In this document: positions 15,576 through 24,163 of the stretch, piece by piece
How the letters are laid out: each line of letters opens with the position of its first letter
How positions within the stretch are numbered: position 1 is the first letter of the stretch
From: UBA1227 sp045642705
GTDB taxonomy: Bacteria; Bacillota; Clostridia; Oscillospirales; Acutalibacteraceae
NCBI GenBank assembly: GCA_045642705.1
Contig: JAZUJK010000020.1
Coordinates: forward strand, 1-45,249
DNA: 45,249 nucleotides
Direction: 5' to 3'
Notes under the pieces: generated by a model
What the model saw: the letters and a program-made list of their open reading frames with translations, nothing else
Told to the model about the DNA's origin: nothing
The model's database searches: none
Program-made: the position numbers and the translations under genes

Positions 15576-16954
15576 ATAGGATAAATAAACGTACTTACCT
15601 CATGTATATTTTCGCCGTGCTATTCCTCGCCGGCATTGTGATATTGTTCTTCACAATGCAGATCAACTCGGGAAAATGGGTTATAAAAACTTATAATAAA
15701 CATCTGTACAACAAGGGCGAGATAATAGCTGCTGGTACAATTACCGACCGCTATGGCGTTGTCCTCGCCGAGACCAAGAACGGCGAGCGTGTATTCAATG
15801 AAAGCGCTGCTGTTCGCGAGGCAACACTCCATGTTGTCGGCGATACAGGTGGCTTCATATCAACAGGCATACATTCGTCAATGAAATCCAATTTAACTGG
15901 ATACAGTTTGATAAATGGTGTCTATACAATCAAGAAAAAAGGCACAGGAAATGATGTTCAGCTCTCAATTGACTCACGCCTATCTGTTGATGCATTAAAA
16001 GCTCTCGGCGATTATAAAGGCACCATTGGTGTTTATAATTATGTGACTGGCGAAATTTATTGTGCTGTATCAAATCCTACCTATGATGTGCTTCATAAGC
16101 CAGATGATATCATGACAGACACTACTGGCAAGTATGAAGGCATATATATGAACCGTTTCTTTACCGGTTTATATACCCCTGGTTCAACTTTCAAACTTGT
16201 CACTAGCACATGTGCCATAGACAATATCTTGGATATAGACAATCGCACATTCTCTTGCGATGGTGCATGGACTAATAAAGTTGGCAGCAAAGTAAACTGT
16301 ACAGGCCACCACGGTCACCCTGATTTCAAGACCGCGCTTGCTCATTCTTGCAACTCCTCATTTGCGGCCATTGCAGTAGAGCTTGGCAAGACCAAGATGG
16401 GCGACACCGCTGCACAATGTGGATTTAACAAGTCAATCAAAGTTGATAACTTCTATTGTGCCAAGAGTAAGTTTGATGTCTCAAAAGCGTATGATATAGA
16501 CCTCGCATGGGCAGGCATTGGCCAATATACAACTCTTGTTAACCCATGCCACGAAATCACATTAATCGGTGCCATAGCCAACAAGAATGGTACTGCACCG
16601 ACTCCAACCCTTATCAAGGGCAACAGAACAGACAATCTAAACTATATGGGTAGCGTTGCCGCCAAGAAACTCTATGGCATGATGAGGAACAATGTTACCA
16701 GTTACTATAAGGACAGTTCATTCCCTGGACTCCAAATGGCCGGCAAAACAGGTACAGCCGAAGTTGCAAACAAACGACCAAACGCTTGGTTTGTTGGATT
16801 CTCTCAGCGCGATGACCTTCCTCTTGCTATAGTTGTCGTTTGCGAGGACGCTGGATCCGCTCCTAAGATCGCGATCCCTATCGCCAACAAAGTTATGCAG
16901 AAAGCACTCGACTACTATGTAAAAGCCTATGCCAAACCGGCAAACGACAATTAA
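15572..16954 (+). CDS. Class B penicillin-binding protein (PBP2/PbpA-like transpeptidase)
   Basis: This 460-residue protein has one N-terminal membrane anchor (residues 10-30) and an outside transpeptidase domain. Its active-site motifs are S205-T-F-K208 (TPGSTFKL), S259-C-N261 and K392-T-G. It is short: the N-terminal pedestal is compact, as in PbpA of actinobacteria and many clostridial PBPs next to SEDS genes. It cross-links peptidoglycan made by the SEDS enzyme; the four-base overlap implies translational coupling and a fixed ratio. The ATG is preceded by AGGAGGTAAGA within the SEDS gene. Three extra Cys residues (C229, C243, C260) lie in the domain. Confidence 0.92.
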   Translation: MNRINKRTYLMYIFAVLFLAGIVILFFTMQINSGKWVIKTYNKHLYNKGEIIAAGTITDRYGVVLAETKNGERVFNESAAVREATLHVVGDTGGFISTGIHSSMKSNLTGYSLINGVYTIKKKGTGNDVQLSIDSRLSVDALKALGDYKGTIGVYNYVTGEIYCAVSNPTYDVLHKPDDIMTDTTGKYEGIYMNRFFTGLYTPGSTFKLVTSTCAIDNILDIDNRTFSCDGAWTNKVGSKVNCTGHHGHPDFKTALAHSCNSSFAAIAVELGKTKMGDTAAQCGFNKSIKVDNFYCAKSKFDVSKAYDIDLAWAGIGQYTTLVNPCHEITLIGAIANKNGTAPTPTLIKGNRTDNLNYMGSVAAKKLYGMMRNNVTSYYKDSSFPGLQMAGKTGTAEVANKRPNAWFVGFSQRDDLPLAIVVVCEDAGSAPKIAIPIANKVMQKALDYYVKAYAKPANDN

Positions 16955-16980
16955 ATACGAGCTCGTATGGGCATAAAAAT

Positions 16981-17009
16981 AACTCCCTGGATTCCTCCAG
17001 GGAGTTTAT
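16981..17009. terminator. Bidirectional terminator between PBP and rplQ
   Basis: AACTCCCTGGA (16981-16991), loop TTCC, TCCAGGGAGTT (16996-17006). T-rich flanks exist on both sides (TTATT to the right, and TTATTTTTA when read on the minus strand), so it ends both the wall operon and the ribosomal cluster. Confidence 0.9.
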
Positions 17010-17030
17010 TCCTGTATTACAAGACTATCC

Positions 17031-17372
17031 TTATACGAGCTCGATGATGCACATCTCTGCAGCATCACCACGACGTGGACCTGTCTTAATAATACGGCAG
17101 TAACCGCCGTTAACGTCCTTATACTTAGGACCAATTTCATCAAAGAGCTTCTTTACTACGTCTTCCTTTGTTACGTAAGCCATAGCCTGTCTCTTTGCAG
17201 CAAGTGAATCGTTCTTAGCAAGAGTGATCATCTTCTCTGTCATTGAACGTACTTCTTTTGCACGGGTAACGGTAGTCTCAAGTCTGCCATTTTCAAGCAA
17301 GTATGTAACCATACCACGAAGCATAGCCTTGCGGTGGTCGCTTGCTCTACCAAGTTTTCTTGTTCCTGGCAT
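17031..17372 (-). CDS. rplQ: 50S ribosomal protein L17
   Basis: The 113 residues begin MPGTRKLGRASDHRKAMLRG, the invariant L17 N-terminus. L17 binds 23S rRNA near the peptide exit tunnel on the solvent side. Length is typical of the short Firmicute form. AAGGAGTGTTTTAAT precedes ATG 17372. It is the last gene of the cluster, 18 bases after rpoA. Confidence 0.98.
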   Translation of the reverse strand: MPGTRKLGRASDHRKAMLRGMVTYLLENGRLETTVTRAKEVRSMTEKMITLAKNDSLAAKRQAMAYVTKEDVVKKLFDEIGPKYKDVNGGYCRIIKTGPRRGDAAEMCIIELV

Positions 17373-17390
17373 ATTAAAACACTCCTTCCG

Positions 17391-18335
17391 TTATTCTTCT
17401 TCTTTACGAAGTGTGAATCCGAGAGAATCAAGTTTTGCAACTACTTCGTCAAGAGACTTCTTGCCGAGGTTGCGAACCTTCATCATATCGTCTTCAGATT
17501 TATTCGTAAGGTCTTCTACTGTATTAATGCCTGCTCTCTTTAGACAATTGAAAGAACGAACAGACAAATCAAGTTCTTCAATGGTCATCTCGAGGACTTT
17601 CTCTCTTGAGTTGTCGTCCTTCTCAATGAGAACGTCCGCCATGAATTCATTTTCTGACAAGTCGATAAACAACTTGAGGTGATCGTTGAGGATCTTGGCA
17701 CCAAGTGATACAGCCTCTTTAGAAGAGATAGTACCATTTGTCCATACTTCGAGAGTGAGCTTATCATAGTCGATACGCTGACCAACACGAGTATTCTCAA
17801 CAGTATAATTAACCTTTAAAACAGGTGTATAAATAGAATCGATAGCTATAACGCCGATTGGTGGCTGGAGTTCCTGCTTATTTCTCTCAGCAGAAACATA
17901 TCCTCTACCGATATCAGCAGTAAGTTCCATAGAGAGCTTACCATTCTTATCGAGAGATGCGATATGAAGGTCTGGATTTAAAATCTCAACTTCTGAGTCG
18001 CCCTTGATGTCAGCAGCTGTAACTTCGCCTTCACCAGAAGCTTCTACATAAAGTGTCTTAGGACCTTCACCATTTATTTTAAGGATAACACTCTTCAAGT
18101 TAAGAACGATCTCTGTAACGTCTTCTTTAACGCCAGGGATTGTTGTGAACTCATGAAGAACACCATCAATCTTAACGGATGTTATGGCATATCCTGGAAG
18201 AGAAGAAAGAAGTACACGACGAAGGCTGTTACCTACTGTTGTACCAAATCCTCTCTCGAGTGGTTCAAGAGTGAACTTACCATAAGTTTCGCCAGAATCG
18301 ACACATTCGATTTTTGGCTTTTCGATACCTATCAT
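17391..18335 (-). CDS. rpoA: DNA-directed RNA polymerase alpha subunit
   Basis: This 314-residue protein contains the alpha NTD dimerisation domain (residues 1-230, with 'LEPLERGFGTTVGNSLRRVLLSS') and the helix-hairpin-helix alpha CTD (about 245-314, 'SFNCLKRAGINTVEDL', 'VRNLGKKSLDEV'), which contacts UP elements and activators. Placement between rpsD and rplQ is universal. The 49-base gap before it is one of the longer ones in the cluster and holds an AT-rich stretch, then AAGGAGGTTTTTGA as RBS. Confidence 0.99.
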   Translation of the reverse strand: MIGIEKPKIECVDSGETYGKFTLEPLERGFGTTVGNSLRRVLLSSLPGYAITSVKIDGVLHEFTTIPGVKEDVTEIVLNLKSVILKINGEGPKTLYVEASGEGEVTAADIKGDSEVEILNPDLHIASLDKNGKLSMELTADIGRGYVSAERNKQELQPPIGVIAIDSIYTPVLKVNYTVENTRVGQRIDYDKLTLEVWTNGTISSKEAVSLGAKILNDHLKLFIDLSENEFMADVLIEKDDNSREKVLEMTIEELDLSVRSFNCLKRAGINTVEDLTNKSEDDMMKVRNLGKKSLDEVVAKLDSLGFTLRKEEE

Positions 18336-18384
18336 TCAAAAACCTCCTTAGAAAAATATAATGTGCAAATAAATTTATGCAGCA

Positions 18385-19005
18385 TTATTTGGAGTAGAAC
18401 TCAACGATGTAGTGCTCTTCAACTGGAGCTGCGATCTGTTCACGCTCTGGAAGTGTAACAACCTTACCAGACTTGTCAGCCTTATCGAGCCATGTTGGAA
18501 CTGGTCTTGATGCGTTAGCCTCAAGGATTACCTTAAAGCTATCAGTATCTGCACTCTTTTCCTTGATTGATACTACGTCTCCTGCTTTAAGAAGATATGA
18601 TGGAATATCACACTTCTTGCCATTAACCTGGAAATGTCCATGTACAACAAGCTGACGAGCCTGCTGACGTGAACTTGCCCAACCGAGCAAGTAAATAACA
18701 TTATCAAGACGGCTTTCGCAGATTCTAAGTAAGTTTTCGCCTGTCATGCCTTCCTGCTTTTCAGCCATAAGGAAGTACTTGTGGAATTGACCTTCCTGAA
18801 CACCATAGTATCTACGAGCCTGCTGCTTTGTGCGAAGCTGGATACCGTATTCAGAACTCTTTTTACGTCCCTGACCATGCTGGCCTGGAGCATAAGCACG
18901 ACGCCCGAAAGCGCACTTGCCTGTATAGGATCTGACGCCCTTGAGGAAAAGCTTTTTGCCCTCACGACGGCACTGCTTACAAACTGCACCTGTGTATCTT
19001 GACAT
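18385..19005 (-). CDS. rpsD: 30S ribosomal protein S4 (Cys-containing form)
   Basis: The 206-residue primary rRNA-binding protein nucleates 30S assembly. The N-terminal knuckle has C9-x2-C12 and C31, but residue 26, the fourth ligand in zinc-type S4, is serine. The S4 RNA-binding domain follows (about 95-160, 'ESRLDNVIYLLGWASSRQQARQLV'). In Bacillus rpsD is a separate, autoregulated gene; here it stays in the alpha operon. AGGAGGAAAAAATT precedes the ATG. Confidence 0.98.
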   Translation of the reverse strand: MSRYTGAVCKQCRREGKKLFLKGVRSYTGKCAFGRRAYAPGQHGQGRKKSSEYGIQLRTKQQARRYYGVQEGQFHKYFLMAEKQEGMTGENLLRICESRLDNVIYLLGWASSRQQARQLVVHGHFQVNGKKCDIPSYLLKAGDVVSIKEKSADTDSFKVILEANASRPVPTWLDKADKSGKVVTLPEREQIAAPVEEHYIVEFYSK

Positions 19006-19022
19006 AATTTTTTCCTCCTAAA

Positions 19023-19427
19023 TTAAACGCGTCTTCTCTTTGGTGGGCGGCAACCATTGTGAGGAATTGGAGTAACGTCTTTGATAGAAATTACTTCAAG
19101 ACCAGCTGTCTGCAATGCGCGGATAGCAGCCTCACGGCCTGCGCCTGGACCTTTAACATAAACCTCAACAGTCTTCATACCATGGTCTACTGCAACCTTA
19201 GCAGCTGTCTCAGCAGCTGTCTGTGCTGCAAATGGTGTTGACTTCTTAGAACCTCTGAAGCCCATCTCACCAGCTGAAGCCCATGATACAGCGTTACCCT
19301 GTGTATCAGTTATTGTAACGATTGTATTGTTGAAGGTGGATTGGATATGTGCCGCACCGCGATCGATATTCTTGCGGTCACGACGTCTACGTGTGGCTGT
19401 GGTTTTCTTTGTACCTTTAGTAGCCAA
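19023..19427 (-). CDS. rpsK: 30S ribosomal protein S11
   Basis: This 134-residue protein of the 30S platform begins with a Lys/Arg-rich tail, then 'GAAHIQSTFNNTIVTITD', and ends 'TPIPHNGCRPPKRRRV', the conserved C-terminus. The start is TTG at 19427 (TTG GCT ACT AAA) after GGGAGGGGTACAA; no ATG is available. It is 16 bases after rpsM. Confidence 0.98.
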   Translation of the reverse strand: MATKGTKKTTATRRRRDRKNIDRGAAHIQSTFNNTIVTITDTQGNAVSWASAGEMGFRGSKKSTPFAAQTAAETAAKVAVDHGMKTVEVYVKGPGAGREAAIRALQTAGLEVISIKDVTPIPHNGCRPPKRRRV

Positions 19428-19443
19428 TTGTACCCCTCCCTAA

Positions 19444-19812
19444 TTACTTCTTCTTGTTAGCAACGGTTCTCTTTGGACCCTTGCGTGTACGAGCATTTGT
19501 CTTAGAACGCTGACCTCTTACTGGAAGTCCCTTTCTATGACGAACACCACGGTAGCAACCGATTTCAACAAGTCTCTTGATTTCAAGAGCTGTTTCTCTT
19601 CTGAGGTCACCCTCTACCTTTACGTTGTGGTCAATATACTCACGAAGCTTTGCTACGTCGTCTTCAGTTAAATCCTTAACTCTTGTGTCAGGATTAATAC
19701 CTGTGGCAGCAATGATATCTTTTGCTGTCTTCTGACCGATACCGTAAATGTAAGTAAGAGCAACTTCAATTCTCTTATCTCTTGGTAAATCTACACCTGA
19801 AATACGAGCCAT
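19444..19812 (-). CDS. rpsM: 30S ribosomal protein S13
   Basis: The 122 residues begin MARISGVDLPRDKRIEVALT and end with a basic tail (RGQRSKTNARTRKGPKRT) that reaches the P-site tRNAs. S13 sits in the 30S head and bridges to L5. Length is normal. GGAGGTGCAGAA precedes the ATG. Confidence 0.98.
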   Translation of the reverse strand: MARISGVDLPRDKRIEVALTYIYGIGQKTAKDIIAATGINPDTRVKDLTEDDVAKLREYIDHNVKVEGDLRRETALEIKRLVEIGCYRGVRHRKGLPVRGQRSKTNARTRKGPKRTVANKKK

Positions 19813-19849
19813 TTCTGCACCTCCATAATAGTGGTTTCACAGAGCTAAA

Positions 19850-19963
19850 TTAGCCCTGGCGTTGTTTGTGCTTTGGATTTTCGCAGATAACCATAACTTT
19901 ACCGTTACGCTTGATTACCTTGCACTTCTCGCACATTTTCTTTACAGAAGGTCTGACTTTCAT
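19850..19963 (-). CDS. rpmJ: 50S ribosomal protein L36 (zinc-binding form)
   Basis: A 37-residue protein (MKVRPSVKKMCEKCKVI... ending KHKQRQG). The zinc ribbon is intact: C11-x2-C14, C27 and H32, the C+ paralogue. L36 stabilises 23S rRNA helices near the L7/L12 base. TAGGAGGTAACACAA precedes the ATG. It lies in its usual place between infA and rpsM. Confidence 0.97.
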   Translation of the reverse strand: MKVRPSVKKMCEKCKVIKRNGKVMVICENPKHKQRQG

Positions 19964-19995
19964 TTGTGTTACCTCCTAAAAATTTAACTTAGTTT

Positions 19996-20214
19996 TTACT
20001 TTGAACGCCATGTTATACGCCCGCGGGTAAGGTCATATGGCGACATTTCAACCGTTACCTTATCACCTGGAAGGATTCGAATGTAATTCATACGAAGCTT
20101 ACCAGAAATATGGGCAAGTATTTGGTGACCGTTTTCAAGTTCTACCTGGAACATTGCGTTTGGTAATGCCTCAATAACGGTACCTTCAATTTCGATCATA
20201 TCCTGCTTTGACAT
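19996..20214 (-). CDS. infA: Translation initiation factor IF-1
   Basis: A 72-residue OB-fold protein: MSKQDMIEIEGTVIEALPNA to 'MSPYDLTRGRITWRSK'. IF-1 occupies the 30S A site during initiation. Length and ends match the family exactly. GGAGGTTAAAAT precedes the ATG; 27 bases separate it from map, with no KOW-domain gene in between as some clostridia have. Confidence 0.98.
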   Translation of the reverse strand: MSKQDMIEIEGTVIEALPNAMFQVELENGHQILAHISGKLRMNYIRILPGDKVTVEMSPYDLTRGRITWRSK

Positions 20215-20241
20215 ATTTTAACCTCCAAACTGTTTGCCATT

Positions 20242-20991
20242 TTAAATCTTGGTTAGTATTACAGGACCATTGTCCGTAATAGCAATCGTGTGTTCAAAAT
20301 GGGCTGCTAGTTTACCATCGGCTGTCTTTACTGTCCATCCATCTGGCAATTGCTTTATTTTGTATGTGCCTTCTGAAATCATAGGCTCAATTGCAATTGT
20401 CATTCCTGGAAGAAGTCTTATGCCTCTGCCGGCTGTACCGAAGTTTGGTACTCCGGGGTCTTCATGAAGCTTAGTGCCTACGCCATGTCCTTCGTATTCA
20501 CGAATGACACCGTAGCCGCGACTTTCGCAATACTGTTGTACAGCATATCCGATGTCTCCGACTCTGCCACCAGCGACCGCTGCCTCGATTCCCTTATATA
20601 GAGATTCTTGGGTGGTGTCGCACAACCGCTGCGCAGCCTCGGAAATCTTTCCTACTGCGAATGTGGCGGCATTGTCACCATTGTATCCATTAATTTTAGC
20701 TCCAAGGTCGATCGAGACAATGTCGCCTTCCTTTAGGATACGGTCTTTACTCGGTATTCCATGAATAACCTCGTCGTTTATGGAAATACATGCTGTTGCT
20801 GGAAAACCATATAGTCCGAGGAAGTTGGGTTCGGCTCCCTGCTTTACTATAAAGTCATGGGCAATCTTATCTATTTCCCAAGTTGATACACCTGGTTTGA
20901 CTGCCTCTCCAGCAACCTGTAGTGCTTCCGCAGAGATTTTACACGCATCGCGCATAAGTTCAAGTTCTCTAGAAGTTTTTAGCACTATCAT
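20242..20991 (-). CDS. map: Methionine aminopeptidase, type I
   Basis: This 249-residue metallopeptidase removes the initiator methionine. The five metal ligands are visible: D in 'VSIDLGAKI', D in 'GYNGDNAATF', H in 'EGHGVGTKLHEDPG', E in 'AIEPMI' and E in 'FEHTIAI'. The pita-bread fold starts directly without the N-terminal zinc extension of the longer MAP variants. The RBS (TTGAGGACTAATAC) overlaps the end of adk, three bases upstream, so translation is probably coupled. Confidence 0.97.
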   Translation of the reverse strand: MIVLKTSRELELMRDACKISAEALQVAGEAVKPGVSTWEIDKIAHDFIVKQGAEPNFLGLYGFPATACISINDEVIHGIPSKDRILKEGDIVSIDLGAKINGYNGDNAATFAVGKISEAAQRLCDTTQESLYKGIEAAVAGGRVGDIGYAVQQYCESRGYGVIREYEGHGVGTKLHEDPGVPNFGTAGRGIRLLPGMTIAIEPMISEGTYKIKQLPDGWTVKTADGKLAAHFEHTIAITDNGPVILTKI

Positions 20992-20994
20992 GTA

Positions 20995-21627
20995 TTAGTC
21001 CTCAAGTGCCTTGATTACGCGTGCTGTAATATCAGCAACATCGCCAAGACCTTCAACTATCTCAAGTTTACCTGTCTTCTCATAGTAGCCCTTAAGTGGC
21101 TCTGTCTGATCATGATAAACCTTGAGTCTATCTGCTACTGTCTCAGGAGCGTCGTCCTTACGCTGAATAAGGGCTGCACCACAACTGTCGCAGATACCTT
21201 CTTTAACAGGCTTTTTATTAACAAGGTGATAAGATGCTCCACAATCTGGGCATACTCTACGACCTGTCATTCGCTCTGCAATTGCCTCATCAGGAACTTC
21301 AATATCAACAACTTTGTCGATAATGATTCCCATAGCATCAAGAGCTTCTGCCTGTGGTATTGTACGTGGGAAACCATCAAGAATGAAACCGTTTTCACAG
21401 TCGCCCTTTGCAAGGCGTTCTTTAATGATACCAATTACAACTTCATCAGGAACAAGCTGGCCAGCTTCTGTGTATGCTTTAGCTTTGAGGCCCATCTCTG
21501 TGCCATTCTTTAAAGCTTCACGAATAATATTTCCTGTTGAAATTGTTGGAATATTGTACTTTTCAGCAATAATTTCTGCCTGTGTACCTTTACCTGCGCC
21601 AGGGGCGCCAAGAAAAATTATGTTCAT
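20995..21627 (-). CDS. adk: Adenylate kinase, zinc LID form
   Basis: This 210-residue enzyme interconverts ATP + AMP and 2 ADP. P-loop 'LGAPGAGKGTQ' is near the N-terminus, AMP-site 'FILDGFPRT' near residue 80, and the LID has C-x2-C and C-x2-C around residues 126-149 (CPDCGASYH, CDSCG), the structural zinc of Gram-positive enzymes. The start at 21627 (MNIIFLGAPG) follows GGGAGGATTTTTGGT; an ATG eight codons upstream would overlap secY. secY-adk-map is the standard order. Confidence 0.98.
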   Translation of the reverse strand: MNIIFLGAPGAGKGTQAEIIAEKYNIPTISTGNIIREALKNGTEMGLKAKAYTEAGQLVPDEVVIGIIKERLAKGDCENGFILDGFPRTIPQAEALDAMGIIIDKVVDIEVPDEAIAERMTGRRVCPDCGASYHLVNKKPVKEGICDSCGAALIQRKDDAPETVADRLKVYHDQTEPLKGYYEKTGKLEIVEGLGDVADITARVIKALED

Positions 21628-21643
21628 ACCAAAAATCCTCCCA

Positions 21644-22966
21644 TTAGTCAAGGAATCCCTTATAATGACGCATCATCATCTGAGATTCGAGCTGACGAAC
21701 TGTTTCAAGAGCTACACCTACCAAGATGATAACAGAAGTACCACCAAGGGAGATATTCATTGGTCTTCCACAGAGCATTGTGATCTGTGAGAAGAGAATT
21801 GGAAGAATTGCAACAACGCTGATTAAGATAGCGCCGAGCAATGTGATTCTTGAAAGAACCTTAGCAATATAATCTGATGTCGGTTTACCTGGTCTAATAC
21901 CTGGTATAGATCCACTGTTTCTACGCAAGTTATTAGCCATCTCAATTGGATTATACTGAATTGCAGCATAGAAATAAGCAAAGAAGATGATAAGAACAAA
22001 GTAGATAATTGCGTAGAACCAATTAGTTGTATTGAAAAGATTGAAGAATCTATCCCAACCGCTTCCTGCTACAATTCTGTTTCCAAAGAACATTTTAAAT
22101 GTTGGTGGAAGAGAAAGAATTGAGCTTGCGAAAATAATTGGCATAACACCAGACATATTAACCTTAATAGGCATATGTGTGCTCTGTCCGCCGTACATCT
22201 TACGACCTACAACACGCTTAGCATATGCAACTGGGAGTCTTCTCTCAGAGTTATCAATCCATACAATAAATACTACCAAACCAATCATAATAATGAGAGC
22301 GATTGGAGCGAAGAGGTAATAGATACCACCCTGCTTAAAGTATGCAAAGATATATGTAAGTGTTGTTGGAATACGTGAAACGATACCAGCGAAAAGTATC
22401 ATTGAGATACCGTTGCCGATGCCCTTCTGGTTGATGGACTCACCCATCCACATAAGAAGGCATGCGCCAGCTGAGAGAACGAAGATAATAACAAGAGCCT
22501 GAAGAGCAGCAGAAAATCCTGTATAAGGACTGCCGTCTGCAGCTGTTGCAATAAATCCGCCAGAACGAAGATAGAAGAAGTAAGCTGTTGACTGCAAAAC
22601 TGCAATGATTACAGCACCAATTCTTGTGAGGAAAGAAATCTTTTTCTTTCCTTCTTCGCCCTCTTTTGCAAGATTCTCAAGAGCTGGGATTGCAACTGTT
22701 AAGAGCTGAATAATAATTGATGAGTTAATGTATGGAGTAATTGACATTGCGAACAATGTTCCATAGTTAAACGCATCACCAGTCATCATGCTGAGGTAGT
22801 TCATCATATTAGAACCGTTAACGTCCTGAATGATACCACCTGCTGCAGCTGTGAATGGAACTGGAATAGCAGCACCAAGTCTAAATAATAGAATAATTAG
22901 TGCTGTAAAAAGCATTTTCTTTCTAAGGTCAGGTACTTTAAAAGCATTTGCAAGAGTTTGCAGCAT
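21644..22966 (-). CDS. secY: Preprotein translocase subunit SecY
   Basis: The 440-residue, ten-helix channel subunit of the Sec translocon. Landmarks are 'RKKMLFTALIILLFRLGAAIPVP', the plug region after it, 'YINSSIIIQLL' in helix 2, 'GIGNGISMILFAGIVSRIP' and 'NLRRNSGSIPGIRPGKPTSDY' before helix 9. It starts one base after the rplO stop, with its RBS (AGAGGTGGTTTAAA) inside rplO, so the two are translationally coupled. The C-terminus (RHYKGFLD) is typical. Confidence 0.99.
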   Translation of the reverse strand: MLQTLANAFKVPDLRKKMLFTALIILLFRLGAAIPVPFTAAAGGIIQDVNGSNMMNYLSMMTGDAFNYGTLFAMSITPYINSSIIIQLLTVAIPALENLAKEGEEGKKKISFLTRIGAVIIAVLQSTAYFFYLRSGGFIATAADGSPYTGFSAALQALVIIFVLSAGACLLMWMGESINQKGIGNGISMILFAGIVSRIPTTLTYIFAYFKQGGIYYLFAPIALIIMIGLVVFIVWIDNSERRLPVAYAKRVVGRKMYGGQSTHMPIKVNMSGVMPIIFASSILSLPPTFKMFFGNRIVAGSGWDRFFNLFNTTNWFYAIIYFVLIIFFAYFYAAIQYNPIEMANNLRRNSGSIPGIRPGKPTSDYIAKVLSRITLLGAILISVVAILPILFSQITMLCGRPMNISLGGTSVIILVGVALETVRQLESQMMMRHYKGFLD

Positions 22967-22967
22967 T

Positions 22968-23411
22968 TTAAACCACCTCTGCCTTTCCGCCGGCTGCTTC
23001 TATTTTTGCTTTTGCAGCCTCTGAATAAGCATTAACCTTAACATTGAGCTTCTTCTTGAGCTCACCATTACCAAGAACCTTTACACCATCCATTTCCTTC
23101 TTGATAAGACCAGCTTCGATAAGTGCTGCTGCATCAACTGTTGCACCAGACTTGAAACATCTCTCAAGATCTGAAACGTTTACTGTAACGATTTCCTTAG
23201 CGAAAATATTGTTGAAGCCTCTCTTTGGAAGTCTTCTCTGCAAAGGCATCTGTCCACCTTCGAAACCTGGACGCTGACCTCTGCCTGCTCTTGCGAGCTG
23301 ACCCTTATGACCCTTACCAGCAGTTTTACCCTGGCCAGAGGCTGGGCCTCTACCTATGCGCTTAACGTCCTTCTTAGAACCAGCGGCAGGTGTGAGTTCA
23401 TGTAATTTCAT
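22968..23411 (-). CDS. rplO: 50S ribosomal protein L15
   Basis: 147 residues with the extended basic, glycine-rich N-terminus (RIGRGPASGQGKTAGKGHKG) that winds through 23S rRNA, and a globular C-terminal half. L15 is a late assembly protein. GGAGGTAATGGTATT precedes ATG 23411. It follows rpmD by 17 bases. Confidence 0.98.
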   Translation of the reverse strand: MKLHELTPAAGSKKDVKRIGRGPASGQGKTAGKGHKGQLARAGRGQRPGFEGGQMPLQRRLPKRGFNNIFAKEIVTVNVSDLERCFKSGATVDAAALIEAGLIKKEMDGVKVLGNGELKKKLNVKVNAYSEAAKAKIEAAGGKAEVV

Positions 23412-23428
23412 AATACCATTACCTCCGA

Positions 23429-23623
23429 TTAAGCCTTAGTTACTGTGATAAGGTGAGAGATCTTCTTGATCTTACCCTGTGTTTGAGCGTTATCAGGCTG
23501 TGTTGATACATCGCCAATCTTGCGAAGACCAAGTGAGTTAGCGGTAGCAATCTGGTCTTTCTTGCTGCCGATGAGGCTCTTAGTGAGCTTAACTTCAACA
23601 GTTTCTACTTTAGCTTTTGCCAT
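23429..23623 (-). CDS. rpmD: 50S ribosomal protein L30
   Basis: A 64-residue protein with the L30 core 'VKLTKSLIGSKKDQIATANSLGL' split as LTKSLIGSKKDQ and 'LGLRKIGDVSTQPDN'. L30 binds 23S rRNA domain II. AAGGAGGGCGGTCAAA precedes the ATG. It lies 14 bases after rpsE. Confidence 0.97.
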   Translation of the reverse strand: MAKAKVETVEVKLTKSLIGSKKDQIATANSLGLRKIGDVSTQPDNAQTQGKIKKISHLITVTKA

Positions 23624-23637
23624 TTTGACCGCCCTCC

Positions 23638-24141
23638 TTAACCTAAAATCTCTTTAACTGATTTACCGCGAATTTCAGCAACTTCTTCTACATTGCGGAG
23701 CTTTGAAAGTCCATCAAGTGTAGCCCTTACAACGTTGCAAGGATTGTTTGAACGAAGTGCCTTAGAACGGATGTCCTTGATACCTACTGTCTCTACAACA
23801 GCACGAACAGGACCACCAGCGATGACACCAGTACCTGGTGCAGCTGGCTTGAGAAGTACAACGCCTGCGCCGTACTTACCAGTGATCTCGTGAGGAATTG
23901 TTGTTCCCTTAAGAGATACTTTAATCAAGTTCTTCTTAGCATCCTCGATACCCTTACGGATAGCATCTGGAACTTCGCCTGATTTACCAATACCGAAGCC
24001 TACGATGCCGTTGCCGTCGCCAACAACTACGAGTGCTGCGAACTTATAGATACGTCCACCTTTAACTGTCTTTGATACACGGTTAATGGTAATGACTCTC
24101 TCTTGTAACTCTAAATTAGAAGCATCTATTTTACTAGCCAA
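23638..24141 (-). CDS. rpsE: 30S ribosomal protein S5
   Basis: S5 helps form the mRNA entry site and the decoding accuracy centre. The core reads 'RVSKTVKGGRIYKFAALVVVG' and 'GFGIGKSGEVPDAIRKG'. I place the start at TTG 24141 (TTG GCT AGT AAA), because AAGGAGG lies 8 bases upstream and this yields the normal 167 residues; a longer frame begins at 24201 but would overlap rplR and put the RBS inside the protein. Confidence 0.95.
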   Translation of the reverse strand: MASKIDASNLELQERVITINRVSKTVKGGRIYKFAALVVVGDGNGIVGFGIGKSGEVPDAIRKGIEDAKKNLIKVSLKGTTIPHEITGKYGAGVVLLKPAAPGTGVIAGGPVRAVVETVGIKDIRSKALRSNNPCNVVRATLDGLSKLRNVEEVAEIRGKSVKEILG

Positions 24142-24163
24142 AAGTTTTTCCTCCTTACCATTA

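Noticed and set aside
20215..20241. KOW-domain gene between map and infA, present in many clostridia
   Set aside because: Only 27 bases separate the two genes; no such gene fits.
21628..21651. Upstream start for adenylate kinase
   Set aside because: It would overlap secY and bury GGGAGG inside the protein; MNIIFLGAPG is the family N-terminus.
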